Source of the DNA: Massospora cicadina
Taxonomy: Eukaryota > Entomophthoromycota > Entomophthoromycetes > Entomophthorales > Entomophthoraceae
DNA length: 64,000 nucleotides
NCBI GenBank assembly: GCA_022478985.1
Contig: JAKSZP010005651.1
Coordinates: forward strand, 22,436-86,435
Direction: 5' to 3'
Position numbers and translations under genes: made by a program. The notes below the pieces were generated by a model. That model saw nothing but the letters and a program-made list of their open reading frames with translations. It did no database searches and had not been told where the DNA came from. Positions 22,070 to 32,851 of the stretch are shown here, in pieces. Each line of letters begins with the position of its first letter. The first letter of the stretch is position 1.

Positions 22070-23119
22070 GGGGCCCCAAGGCTCCTGTGGACCCTCTGGC
22101 ACAACTGGGTGACCTCACCCATGTAATAGACAAGTGCTTGGTGACAGCTTTTCTCCCCAAAGCTGCCCCACTCCCACCCCTTCCCTCCTCTTCAATAATG
22201 GTAGGATTGATAGAGGGGGTCTGCAGGGAGGTAGTTCATGTTAGGGGGCTTGGAGGGGATCCAGAGGCCACCCTTTTCCCAGGCCAGCCATGAGGAAAAA
22301 TTGGGAAAATTGCAATTCCCAGTGTCAGAGCTCAGCTGGTAATTTTCAGGCTGGGGGGCCAGTTTGGGTCAGCTGGGTTCAGGAGCCATATTGGAACATG
22401 GCTCATATCAAAAACCCAGGTGCAAATGGCTCAGATCATCAGGTCTGACATTCTGAGGCAGTTCCAGGAGGTTTGGATCATGTAAGCCACCCAATCATGG
22501 GATTGGACTGAATCACAATGAATCCAATCCATGGTCTCTTGCTTTCTGAGATGAATCTAGAATGCCCAAGCTGTGCAAATCAGCTGAGTTGAGTCATTGG
22601 GACCCAGATTGGCAGCATCAATTTGGCTTAGTCACAAGAAGTTAGGAAAATTTGCAAAAATGTTCTAAGTCTCTGCCAAATCAGGAGCCACCTTTCACCT
22701 CTCCTCCAAGTCAGCCAACCAAATTCCCTCCCCATCCCCAAACAACCAATCCCCCAACTCCTCCCTATGCCTATCAAACCATTTAAAAGGCAACTGGCCC
22801 CACCAAGGGCAGTTGTCAGTTTATTCTTTTTAGCCTTGTCAAAATAAATCTGAGTATCTGCTTAGCTTGCCGCGGACTTTGCCCACTCTTAACACAGATT
22901 AAATCACAATACTGTTGTTTGATCTGACAAAGCGTGCTGTCACCCAGATTATTTTCCTGATGTTTGCAGACTATATTATCTGGTTGCTCAATCCTGCCAT
23001 GCAGCAGCAGATCATTGATGTGGTAATCCAGCCTGCCCCTAAAGGCAAGCCCTCTGTTCAATTTGTTTCTTCATGTCCATTAAATGGAGCCCTATTCATG
23101 TATTCAGATGTTGAGTCTG

Positions 23120-23151
23120 TTGAGACTGCTCCCCCTGGGGAGCAGTCTCAA
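23120..23151. repeat. Perfect palindrome, 15-bp arms
   Basis: TTGAGACTGCTCCCC, a CT spacer, then GGGGAGCAGTCTCAA. The arms are fully complementary with no mismatch, although the host LTR is degenerate elsewhere. I could not find the same hairpin in the sister LTR at 20697-22069. Confidence 0.9.
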
Positions 23152-23648
23152 GGCATTCCTGGCCCACTACATGTGGGTTCAGCTCCAATAGCTGCCCCTG
23201 CCACTGTGGGTTCAGCTCACCAGTGGGACTTTGAGTGTCTTCATCTGGGGAAACTCAGTCCCAGCCCCTCTCATGGGGTTTCCTCCACTTTTACCCACAC
23301 TCCCAACAATGTGGCAGTCTCTGTGCCACCTCCCACTGGTGCACACGCCTCCCCTTTGAGTTCTGAAGGCCAGCAACCACAATCCCTGAAGGAGTCATCG
23401 TCCTCCCCACCCCTTCCACCCTTGGGGGTTGCCCCTATAAGACTTGCAGTTGCCCCCAATGCAACCATCTGTTTTGCCTTGGGGCCTTCGGTATGTTGTT
23501 AAATGTTTGCTTTCCTCACTGTCCCATAGATCCCCACCTATCCTAGTCACTCAGATTGCTATACCTCTGGCATTCTGGGCCTTCCACTGGGTGCTTGCAC
23601 ATCCTGACTGGGAGCCCAGTCTAGTTCTTCTTAGCCACATCTGTGACA

Positions 23649-23976
23649 ATAAAAGCCTCCTTAACCTTGGCTCAGATGCATAGAGTATTCATATAAAGGA
23701 CCATCATTTCTTGGGTCAGATGACTAAAATGTGAAAGGATATGCTTGACCTTCTGGTGGTCAGTCACCCCTTCCATGGATGCTTCATAAATGTATAAGAA
23801 TGAAGCAATGCTACCCTCACCAGGGATTAACTTGTCTTTTAAAGGGCATTTAAAAGGGCACTGTTTAAGCTTTTTAAAACAGGATAAAGCACTGGCTAGT
23901 TGTTGTTTAAGAGTAACTAATTGGGGTTCAGAGGCAGTGTGGAGGTTGTAAGGTTAATTATCCCAAAACCCTCCAT
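23649..23976 (-). pseudogene. G0 gag, N-terminal part
   Basis: ATG 23976 opens MEGFGIINLTTSTLPL, then a frame with one early stop continues LIPGEGSIASFLYIYEASME and LSHFSHLTQEMMVLYMN, a gag capsid-like pattern. It reaches the insertion boundary at 23649. Reading on at 20629 after removing the inserted LTRs (and one TSD copy) restores the same frame, so these two pieces are one gene. Confidence 0.75.
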
Positions 23977-24024
23977 TTTGATAAAGTGTTTTGTGGTGTA
24001 CTACTCTATGTAGTAAGTATCACT

Positions 24025-24787
24025 TGTTGGATTTTAAGCTTTTTACTTAAGCTTGCTGGTGCATCTGGCATCTAAATTCCAACAATAATTCACAGGAGAG
24101 TTAAACTCACTACTGCTAAGTTAAATATGTTGTAGGAGGTTTTTTGACCATTTAATTGTAAAAATTGGGAAACTTTAAACAATAGCAATAAGTGGTTTTT
24201 TATATAGTTTTATTATATGAAGTGATGCAGGGGGAATGAAAGCAAAACCTCTTATTATGTCACTGCTTATTATTATAATTCACCAAGGGTTCAAAGTACA
24301 ATACATATCAAATTCATTATTAATTTTTGAGCCTAATTAAAAATATTGATATTTAACCTATTGGGGCTCTTGAATATTGGCTTGATTTAAGGAAATGGCC
24401 AATTTAGGGTTGAAAGTAGGTATGATATGTCTATGAGGCAAATATTTTATATTTATGAGCCAATAACCTTGGTATAAAATAGTTGCTCCTTGAGAGACCC
24501 CCTCTAAGGCTATAAAAGGGGGTCCCATGACATAGGTGCTTGAATTAAATTGTAAGTGGGCTAGGGTGGAACCACTTAAGGACTCCCCTAATTGCACCAC
24601 TTGGTTGGTGAATCCAACCCCTAAACTCATGCTATTTGACCAAGTATTATTAATAAAATTATTGCCCCAATTCAAAGGGTTCCACCAAGAATTGGCCAGG
24701 GTCTCTAGGCTAATTTCTTTCTTATTTTCATCCTTATTTTGACCCAAACCACTCTTATTATATAATCGGGCTTGTAATTGTCTGATA
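24025..24787 (-). repeat. G0 5' LTR with open frame
   Basis: 763 bp, homologous to 15106-15866. On the minus strand the frame from 24787 to the stop at 24358 is fully open (about 143 codons; ATG at 24747). It includes STYVMGPPFIALEGVSQG and YLPHRHIIPTFNPKLAI, the same protein tail that pol enters in the 3' LTR. Its last base pair reads ATA rather than ACA on the plus strand, a C-to-T change at the LTR terminus. Confidence 0.9.
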
Positions 24788-26035
24788 CCTTTTTTAAGGA
24801 GGTTCTTTTTTCACCATTTTTTTGAAAAAGATCATCCAAATTGGTCCAGTAGTTTCAGAGTTATATGTAAACAAATAAAAAACAAATATATATATAGATC
24901 AAATTGAGAACCTTCTCCTTTTTTAATGTTGGTTAAAACTTAATAGTTCATTAACTAAAACTATAGCTAATTTTATATTTGTATTCTAATAATGACACAA
25001 CATATAGTTCACTAATCTTAAATCCTGTACATATTAACAGCTTGCTAGAATTTTAAATTATCTATTTTAATATATTCATACTAAAAATCAATATTAGTTT
25101 TCATATGCAGAGTTAGTTTTATTTCGTTTAGATCTTTATCCTCATAACAAATATATATACTTAAGTTCTTCTATTCATATTTTAAATTTTAAAATTATTG
25201 TTTATTTTAACTAACCGAATTAATTTATGAATATTATTTTTATAACCAAATAGAAATTCAGGTTTTGCTTTGCAAAAACCAAAACTAGAAGCATCTGAAT
25301 ATATCTTAATAATTTCATGCTTTTTCGCTTTTGATATGCGTAATTATTTGATAAAATAATACAATTACAAAAGAAAACATTTATAACTATGTATTAACTC
25401 CTTAATGTAGAAATAGTTTTGATAAAAAGTATTTGCAAAATCAAGACCTACAAATTTAATATTTCTAAAATATTATATACTTTTAAGTTTTTTTATATTT
25501 TAATCCACTTTTATATTTGACAAGTATTTCCTTCTAATTATAAAAAATAAAGCTTTTACAAAACATGCATCATTTTTTAGCATTAGGTGTCCAAAACCCA
25601 AGGAGGATTCAATCGAGGGTATAAAACATATTTTTAAATCAAAAATAATATCTAATCTAATCAACAAATTTTGATCATTATTGGTGACATAAAAAGTTTC
25701 ATAAACTTGCTAATCTAATCCTAAATAAAGCTTTACAAAACATGCATCTATAAATTAAAAGTGAAAAAGATTCCAATCTAGTAAACATTGATCAGCATAT
25801 AGTATATTAATTTCATAAGACTTGTGAATTGCCTTTGAAGCATAGAAATAGGCACTAAAAGAAGATAAATTGAATAATATATTAAAATTTATTAAAAACA
25901 TCTTTTCAGGAATCTAAAGTACAGACTGTATTATAAACATTAAAATCATACCATTCTTATAAGGCCTTAGTTTATAAAAAAAACTAAGCTCAACCGTTTG
26001 ATTTTTCTGATTTTCATGCCAAAAAGAGAATCCTT
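24788..26035. other. AT-rich spacer
   Basis: No gene. 24834-24899 contains TTGGTCCAGTAGTTTCAGAG and then an A-rich stretch, TATATATATAGATC. This resembles the 3' end found on several RTE-type and other small elements in many eukaryotes. A 25-bp direct repeat (AATAAAGC...ACAAAACATGCATC) occurs at about 25546-25571 and 25724-25748. Confidence 0.45.
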
Positions 26036-26403
26036 TTATTCTGTAGTTTTAATGATGTCAGAATCACCACCATCAGTAATAGATATGACTCCAACTCTAA
26101 AGTACTTTCCGCAAGCAGTTCCAAGCTCGATGTTATCTTTTTAAAGATCAATTAAAGTTGACTAATAAAACTTACTTCCAGAATAGTGATGTACTCCAGT
26201 CTTGGATAACATAGCATAATATTCAATTTCAGATTTTCTAAGAGGAGGGCAGTTAGATAAATTATAATCAGCTTTGATTTTCCCTCATGAATGGATTTCA
26301 AGGTGGACTTATATCCAAGATGATACTTTCCACTCTTGACCACAAGGGCAAGTCTTGAGTTGATAGACTCTGAGGACTTTTTGGTCTTCTTTACATTAAC
26401 CAT
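26036..26403 (-). pseudogene. RPL30: Ribosomal protein eL30 (RPL30), one frameshift
   Basis: The only cellular gene I recognise. eL30 is a large-subunit ribosomal protein of about 105-115 residues. ATG 26403-26401 opens [20 protein letters not shown], followed by [20 protein letters not shown], all classic eL30. [10 protein letters not shown] and KTGVHHYSG follow in another frame, because one base is missing near 26258-26260, where relatives read ...IIIASNCPP. A 39-nt GT-AG intron (26175-26137) splits the next Asn codon. The second exon gives [27 protein letters not shown] and a stop at 26036-26038. Apart from the single slip, the gene would be full length. A retained intron argues against a processed retrocopy. 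It may be a young pseudogene, or a functional gene with an assembly error. Confidence 0.87.
26137..26175 (-). other. 39-nt spliceosomal intron in eL30
   Basis: Minus strand GTAAGT at 26175-26170 and AAAAAG at 26142-26137. Removing it joins A|AT into Asn and continues the conserved eL30 frame exactly. It is very short, but within the range reported for fungi. Confidence 0.8.
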
Positions 26404-26405
26404 TT

Positions 26406-26485
26406 CCGCTAGTATATTAAGGTTGAAGAACCAAAGGTTTATCAGCTTCAATAAGCAAGTAATTTTGATTATGACAGACTAGCGG
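26406..26485. repeat. CCGCTAGT / ACTAGCGG inverted repeat
   Basis: CCGCTAGT at 26406-26413 and ACTAGCGG at 26478-26485 bound an 80-bp interval lying immediately upstream of the eL30 ATG (3 nt away). GACTAGCGGAG followed by ACCCGTGCTTCGCTAC (to about 26505) resembles a motif common at the ends of small dispersed elements in animals and fungi. It may be a tiny mobile element in the gene's 5' region. Confidence 0.5.
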
Positions 26486-27161
26486 AGTTACCCGTGCTTC
26501 GCTACAATATCTAGAATTTCAGATAGTCAAATTTATTAACTTAATTTTATACTACAAATAAACAATAACCACTCAGCCAAATCTTCTTGCTCAATCGGAG
26601 CAACCAAAAACCACCAATCACTCAGCTAAACCTAACTGAATTTATCAAATCAACCAATAACTAATCACCCTTCAAACTAAACTATGTCCTATTGATTCGA
26701 CCAAAAGCCATCAACCACTCGGCTAAACAAAATAAACCTATCGAATCAATCAGATAAAATCAAACTGCTACCAAAACATCTCTATATATTTAAAATCATT
26801 GTGTACGTGACATGTCTTCCAAACTACTAAATCAAATTCTACTTAACTTGCCAAAAGTATTTATTAATTAGGGGAACCAAATTAAGCAGGTTTTTTAAAA
26901 TTATATAAACCTAACATCCAGATACCCATGTTTCGCTACGGTATTTAAAGTTTATCAGATGATAAGCTCACACTGACATACCCTATAGGCTGTGCCAGCG
27001 CTATTCCCGAGCTACTCGGTTTAACAGCTCCGCTGTTGCCCTCGTCTGGTGAGCTGATTATCCAAACTATTTATCTACTTAAAACTCTACTACAGATTTT
27101 TGTTTAGTTTCGGGTGAGCAATTGGTGAAATATTCAATTTTATCGCCAATTCTTACCTACT
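26486..27161. other. Spacer with degenerate repeats
   Basis: No gene. ACCCGTGCTTCGCTAC (26490-26505) recurs as ACCCATGTTTCGCTAC (about 26925-26940), differing by two transitions, one at a CpG. 26560-26780 has irregular reiterations of AACCACTCRGCYAAA. AACAGCTCCGCTGTTGCCCT (about 27021-27040) is partly palindromic and recurs as AACAGCTTTTCTGTTGCCCT at about 32920-32939, on the other side of LINE F. Confidence 0.5.
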
Positions 27162-27345
27162 CGCCCAAATAGATTGAATCTATTAAACTTGATTAGTTTC
27201 AGATGAGAATTTGGTGAATTATGAGATAATATTTGCCATTCTCACCCACCCGCCCAAATAGATTGAACCCATCAGACTCGAAAATTTCAGATTCAATAAA
27301 ATTTGCCAATTCTCACCCACTCACCCAAATAGATTGACCCTCTCA
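27162..27345 (+). repeat. Degenerate tandem repeat, 70-90 bp units
   Basis: The core CGCCCAAATAGATTGA (or CACCCAAATAGATTGA) occurs at 27162, 27251 and 27322, each preceded by GCCAATTCTCACCCAC-like sequence and followed by CATCAGACTCGAA-like sequence. No coding signal. Confidence 0.65.
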
Positions 27346-27416
27346 GACTCGAAGGATTCAGATGTCAGTCAGTATGTCATTCAATGAATGTGTTTTATTA
27401 AGTAGATTATAACTTG

Positions 27417-27429
27417 GAGCAGCAATCTA
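27417..27429 (+). repeat. TSD of LINE F (left)
   Basis: GAGCAGCAATCTA, repeated exactly at 32839-32851. Confidence 0.85.
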
Positions 27430-27615
27430 TTATTTATTTATTTGAGGATGGCCGACCAGGGGACTGACACAGCCGATATGTAGGGAAAAGGAAAGTAAAG
27501 AGGAGAGAACACACTAAACAATAGAACCTGAAAGATAAGACATGGTACACTTAATGTGGCTAGGAGCCACGGGTGGTGGATGACTATGAATTTAAGTGAC
27601 ATGACAGCTTAAGGG

Positions 27616-30600
27616 CTAGTAGGGTGTCCCGCCTATAGAGATTGTGAGGTTTTCAGTGTCAAAAAGAAGGAACCAGATTGGTAGCCAGTTACCCATCTGT
27701 TTCTTCCATTTGTATTGTAGTGATCCAAATAACCAGGCTTGGAAGTGATCAGCCAAATGGCTGTGGATCCTGACAATAGCTTGGTTGGTGTTATGGAAGA
27801 TCCCATTGAATGCATCAAGGGTAATTATGTGAATGGACCATATTACAATACTCACAATTAAAGTCCTTAGTGTCTGGGGGATAGGTGAGATCATGCTGAG
27901 TGCCAGGATATTTTGGGATAGTCAGAATTCAGCTGATGGTGATTGCTGAAATAAGTATATCATATTGGCCCAGATATACTTAGATGGCAGGCACTCTTCC
28001 AGGTGGTGGGCTAGCATGTTGGGTCTGCCACAGATGGTGCATGATTGGAACATTGAGAAGGTGCAGTCAGCTGTCCTAAACAAATAGTGCATGTAGCACC
28101 ACACTGTGGAGCTCACTTGTGGGGATAAGAGGGGACAAGTGATGAGGTTTCACACCTTTCTTTGGGTGTGCAAGTCATATGGGATGTCTTGGTAATCTAG
28201 ATAATCAATCCAGGATAAAGGAAAGGGTGGTAGTGGGGCAGGTACATTGGTCACAGTTTGTCCTCTATGGAGTCACATATAACCTATTGGAGGGTTAGTA
28301 TCTTCAGTTTTCTGTGCATAGGAGAAACTCCAATCCCCTTGTCTTAGGGCATACAGGACACGTTTGAAGTAGCAGTTGGTGTTGTGCGGTCCTGTGGCTG
28401 TTGGATGTGTTGTTAGGTACTTCATCAGTGTTAAAGGGTTGGAGGGGAACCTCATATGTAGTGCCCTTGTAAAGTTAGTTTTAGCTGCCTTAGCCCAGTG
28501 GGGAGATGGTGGGTTGGGTGACATTGTCAGAGCTATCCATGAGCCAAGGATTTGCATTGCTTGTATGTGAAGTTGAGCAGCCCCATCCCACCTTCCTTCC
28601 ATGGGCCATACATGGTCTTCAGCCTGACTGGTGTGCAGTATCCAGACCACAGCCAGTTCTGTAGGAGCTTGTAGACTGCATTGGTAAAGTTGGTGGAGAA
28701 GGGAACTGCATGAGCAGCAAACCATAACTTTGACAAGATCAGGGAGTTGGCTAACACAACCCTTCCAGCTAAACTAGCTTTACTTCTCTGCATACTTGTC
28801 ATTCTTTTTGTGATGTTGTCCAATATTTTGGTTTCAATGGTGTCAAGTGCATATCCACCAGCCTTGAGCCATATTCCCAGATGACAAAATAGGTTGGTGG
28901 CGGGGTGGGGTGCAAAGGGTAAACACAGTAGTTTTATTGGCTTAGATCTTTGTCTTGTGGTAGGATGTGTGGTTGGTTGGTTTGGTTGGTGGTGGGAGGG
29001 TGAGGTCCAATTTGAACTGAATTTGCCCATTACACTTACCTATGGTTTCTGTTTGTTCAGTATGGTGTTAACCACTGACTCATACTGGTAAAAAATGCGC
29101 TCAATTGCTCTGGCATCCCTATTGCCTGAGACTCTGACTACACAGTCATCAGCAAAGGCGAGCATTTTGGTTGGTAGTTGTCCCTTCAACCTGATTCCAG
29201 AGAGCTTTGAGTTTACTATGCAGAGGAGAGGGTCAAGGCTATAAATTGTATAGTAAAGGGCTAAGCAGGTCACCTTATTTGAGGCCCCTTTGTGGGGTGA
29301 TGGTGTTGGTTAGAAAACCTGGGCCTCTGATTGCAAACCTGGCTGAGCGCGTTAGGAGAAGCGCCCAGTTTATAGAACAGGGTGGTAGGTTGAAGGCCTT
29401 TAGACATTATTCCAAGTAGTCCCAGTGCACTCAGTCATATGCTTTCTTTTGGTCCAGGAAAGCAAGGGAGCCTGTGGGGCTAGCTTGGCAGATGTTGGCT
29501 ATGGTGTGAATGTTATCCCAAGTTGAGTGATTGGGGATAAAGCCAAACTGATGGGGGAGAGGGCTGTCTGTGCAATGCAACACAGACGCTTAGCTAAAAT
29601 TTTTGTTAGTATTTACTATCAATATTGGTGAGAGCAATTGGATGCCAGTTGTTTAGGCTTGCCTGGTCTCCTTTTTTGGAGAGTGTGACCACATATGCAT
29701 CTTGGCCGCCAGGTAGAAGGGCTGTGTCCTCCAGGCACTTGTTCATAGTTGCCAGTAAAACTGGTGCAATGTAATCAAAGTACTTTTTGTAAAATTCATA
29801 TGGAAGGTCATCAGGCCCAGGGCACTTGTGGCGTGGAGTTGATTTTATTATCTTCCATAGTTTATCTCTAGTGATGGGTTTGATAAGTTCTGGTTGATCA
29901 GCTATATTGTCAATATTAGCAAATAATAAAATTTTTTCAATTTTGCTAGGTGCCACAAAATCTGCCATGTACAGGTCGGTGTAAAATTGGTGTAATTCAG
30001 CCAATATTTCAGATGGTGTGGACGCCAGTATGTTGTCTGCTCAACGGACCTGTGTGCAAGTCACCAAAATCAAAATTGGTTTAAAATGGCATAAGAATTG
30101 GGCTGTGTAAGTTTTGCTGTATAGAATGTTTTTTGACTTGTAACATCCTTTGATTTAGTGCTGGTGTTTTCTAAAGAGGGAGTTGACCTGCGCAGACAAT
30201 TGGAACCACAGGCGTCTCCATTGAGGACTGTATCCCTCATGAGGTGTGTTGTTTTCTGAGTGCTGGAGCTGTCTTATAGCCTTGTTGATTGTTGCAGACA
30301 TTGTGGCCATCTTTCTGGAGTTCAAGTGACAGGCTTTCTTGGTTACTATAGCCTCAAAAATTTCCCACTTTGCAATAGGGTTCCTATTAGGTGGTCATTT
30401 TTTTGTCTGTGTTGTTAGCATCATCTTGATCCAAAGTTTAAGCTCTCAAAGATGGATGGTGCTTGGGTGAACTTTGTGCCAGGTAGGTGGCTTTTGGTAT
30501 TTTTCTGTGGATGATAATGTTATTAAAACCATTTGGTGGTCAGAGAAAGGGATAATTGTTGTTGTAAAATTTGATACATGGTGACAGAAGTCTATATGGG

Positions 30601-31273
30601 CAAGCATCAGGTCAATTTGGGTCATTGAAACCAGTTGGTTATTGTTGTAGTGGGGCCTCATCATGTTGGCCAACGTGGTGGCCTGTTTAGGGATAGTGTT
30701 GTACAGGCCCAGAGTTGCCTTTAGTATGCATAGTTCTGTGTGGCCACAGGGTATAGCCTTTGATTTAGGCCAGCGGTAGTTATGGTGCTAAGCCAGCAAT
30801 TGAAATCTCCCACAAAAAACGTTGCCTCAGTGAAAGGGATTGAGAGGATATTGGAGAAAAATTTTTTTGTGGTTATTTGGATCATCTGGGGCATACACAC
30901 ATGCCATAGCAAAAGTTTCTCCATTCCACTCAAAATCTGTTAGAAGCAGCTGTCCCTCCAGGTGGGATAATGTTCTTCAGATATTTACTGGAGGATAACA
31001 GTTAGATCAAATTGCCACCCCACAGTGGTACATCCAAAAGGATTTAGCTGGAAGGAGCATGGTTGACCATGACTCCTCCTCCTCTGGTGGACAGTGGGGT
31101 TCTTGGATGGCCAAGATGTCCACGGGGATATTGTGCAGGAAAGCCATTTTTTTAGCCTGGGATATGAGGGTCTTGGCTCCTGCAATGTTGAGCGTCCCTA
31201 TGGTAATTGCAGTAATCTGCACATCAGGAATGTTGGAGTGACCCACTGGGGTCACCTCATTTTCTAGCAGCAT
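27616..31273 (-). pseudogene. LINE F ORF2 (APE endonuclease-RT), broken
   Basis: ATG 31273 overlaps the ORF1 end. Endonuclease blocks are GTLNIAGAKT, DILAIQEPHCP, VGDFNCWLS (about 30810), MTQIDLML and FSDHQMVLI (about 30545). RT blocks are KCPGPDDLPYEFYKKYFD (about 29820-29770), WHPIALTNIDSKY (29640) and FADD (29145-29156). The C-terminal finger CTICGRPNMLAHHLEEC (about 28035) keeps all four CX2CX7HX4C ligands. The frame ends at 27616. There are stops and shifts between blocks (for example near 29605 and 29270), so it is inactive. Confidence 0.9.
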
Positions 31274-32757
31274 GGGTCATACTATGAGTTTGGGGCTGAT
31301 CAGCCATATTGGTTCCAGCATGTTGATCAGCGGTCATAGTATTGGTTTTGTTTGGTTTCTTTGGGCTTGGATTACTCCGTGGAGTTTTGCTCAGGCATGG
31401 GTTGTATTGTTCCCCATCAGTGTAAAATTTTCTGCTGCTTACCTGTGGGCTAGATGTGAAGAAACTAGGTGTCAGGGTAATTGGGTTTTGTGCAGGAGCG
31501 TTGTTGCATTGTGATTGGCTAAGATGATCTTCCATATCATACTCATGAACCACATTGTCACTGATCACATGTGTTTGGCTAGGAGGATCCACAGTGGTGC
31601 ATGGTGGTTCTGCTTCAGTGTGGTTGGAGGCATTTGATTGGTTGTGTTTGAAAAATTCATCACTTTGATTTTGTTGGGTTTTATGCAGGGGATCTGAATG
31701 GTTATTTTGCTGCACTGCTATGGAATCTGACTGAATCTGGTCTGAGGAAATTGTGTTGTGAGCTTGGGTCTCAGCGGAACTTGTGGCCTGCTTGTGGGTA
31801 GCCTATGCGTGACAATGATCCTTGTGCAAAATGGGTTTGACCAAAGTGATTTTGGCTCTTTTGCCCCAATGGAAGGCGTAAGTGGCGTCCTTCATTTTGC
31901 TGAAGGTTGGACTCATTTCATCCATTTCATCCTCACAAATTCTGGTGCTTCAATCCCACACTTGACAGGGCACATGTGGTCTTTGTGGCCTAGAGCTGAG
32001 CAGAAGCCGCAGATAGGTGGGGTGTGTTCTGGTGTGATGCAGAAGGGGTGAAATACGCTGCCATCAGGGAGGTTGATGGTTGCCATGCATGGAATGAGGG
32101 TGATATCCTCTACCACTCCTGGTCAGGTTCAATAATGGCTATTGCCTTCTCTGTACACAGGTGAATCATGAGGGGAAATTTTTTTGAATTCAAATTGTTT
32201 GATTTCACCTTAACTTTCAAGGCCCGTGCAGAGCTTATCCTCAAGGATTTTACAGTGCATGGTGCTCAGGAGTTGGTCAAATACAATGAATATGTCATCT
32301 GCCTCATTCCATCATGTGCACACCATGTGGATAATGTGATCTTTGTTGTTAATTTTAACAGAAATTTGGTTTTTGCTGCATTCACTGATTCCTCCGTGAT
32401 CATGAACCCAACATCCACCCATCCTCTATGTAAATTTTTAAAATTTACCAAAACAATGTTTGGAAAAGTCATGGAGAAGGCCCCCATTTTTTCCCATGAC
32501 TTGAGGAAAGTATTGCTGACCATAATTCTAAGGCTGTGCTAGAGGGAGGACAAGGGTTAAGAGTGTTTGATCTTTGTGAAAGTGTCCATTTTTTGCTGAA
32601 ATTGCAAAACTCTGGGTGCAGCGCTATTCTCACTTTTTTCAGGTGGTTGTCCCAAAATACTGCCAGGGCATTTTTCCCCGATGGGTTGGGTAGGCTTTGG
32701 TCCTTTTGTGCTGGCCACTTTCACCCAACTGGTGTTGGTGCAGATGAATCTGCTCAT
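31257..32757 (-). pseudogene. LINE F ORF1, broken
   Basis: Begins at ATG 32757 (MSRFICTNTSWVKV). The core region MVSNTFLKSWEKMGAF with LVNFKNLHRGWVDVGF lies at 32523-32370. A CCHC knuckle CGFCSALGHKDHMCP is at about 32030-31985, preceded by FHPFCITPEHTPPI, as in the other ORF1 proteins. The C-terminal part (31715-31257) is Q/N/S-rich and hydrophilic (MQQNNHSDPLHKTQQNQSDE). Frames are broken between these blocks. The stop TGA 31257-31259 lies inside the ORF2 start region. Confidence 0.85.
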
Positions 32758-32838
32758 TTTCCTGGTTGATTGTCAAATTCAGATAATTTGCATAGAATAG
32801 TATTACTAATAGTGATAGTAATGGGAAAGAAAAGCTTT

Positions 32839-32851
32839 GAGCAGCAATCTA
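32839..32851 (+). repeat. TSD of LINE F (right)
   Basis: Exact second copy of GAGCAGCAATCTA (27417-27429), directly beyond the element's 5' end. Confidence 0.85.

Larger units (their letters stand above)
20630..23648 (+). repeat. Solo LTR (family 3), itself interrupted
   Basis: LTR starting TGTAAGTCTTTGGG (20630-20696) and resuming at 22070, ending CCACATCTGTGACA (23648). Uninterrupted length is about 1.65 kb. TSD candidates are ATAAG (20625-20629) and ATAAA (23649-23653), one transition apart. It lies inside G0 gag in the opposite orientation. It holds a polyadenylation-like AATAAATCTGAG region (about 22842) and a long proline/serine-rich open frame (22915-23502) that I do not regard as a gene. 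A perfect palindrome sits at 23120-23151. Confidence 0.8.
15106..24787 (-). mobile_element. Ty3/gypsy element G0, split by nested LTRs
   Basis: LTR retrotransposon on the minus strand: 5' LTR at 24025-24787, gag, protease, a possible dUTPase-like domain, RT/RNase H, integrase, a polypurine tract and 3' LTR at 15106-15866. The two LTRs are clearly homologous end to end. Flanking CCATT (15101-15105) and CCTTT (24788-24792) differ by one base and probably are the 5-bp TSD; the related repeat near 6990 reads GAGCCTTTTT at the equivalent site. A 3-kb insertion of two solo LTRs (20630-23648) splits gag. No canonical TGG primer-binding site follows the 5' LTR. Confidence 0.9.
27430..32838 (-). mobile_element. 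LINE copy F, full length, distinct family
   Basis: Complete non-LTR element on the minus strand, bounded by a 13-bp TSD. The 5' end reads AAAGCTTTTCTTTCCCAT and the 3' end reads GGCCATCCTCAAATAAATAA, with a TAAA-type tail. ORF1 and ORF2 overlap by 17 nt (31257-31273), whereas A, C and D have a 6-nt gap. Protein similarity to A/C/D is clear but nucleotide similarity is low, so it is a different family. Confidence 0.95.

Noticed and set aside
22915..23502. 195-codon proline/serine-rich open frame on the plus strand
   Set aside because: It lies within a solo LTR, shows low-complexity composition, and has no recognisable domain or counterpart in the sister LTR; probably chance openness in GC-richer sequence.
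24895..25540. AT-rich region as a possible origin or centromere-like DNA
   Set aside because: Base composition alone; no specific motif or repeat structure supports it.
27100..27345. Possible CRISPR-like spaced repeat
   Set aside because: Only three irregularly spaced degenerate units in a eukaryotic, transposon-filled context; an ordinary tandem repeat.
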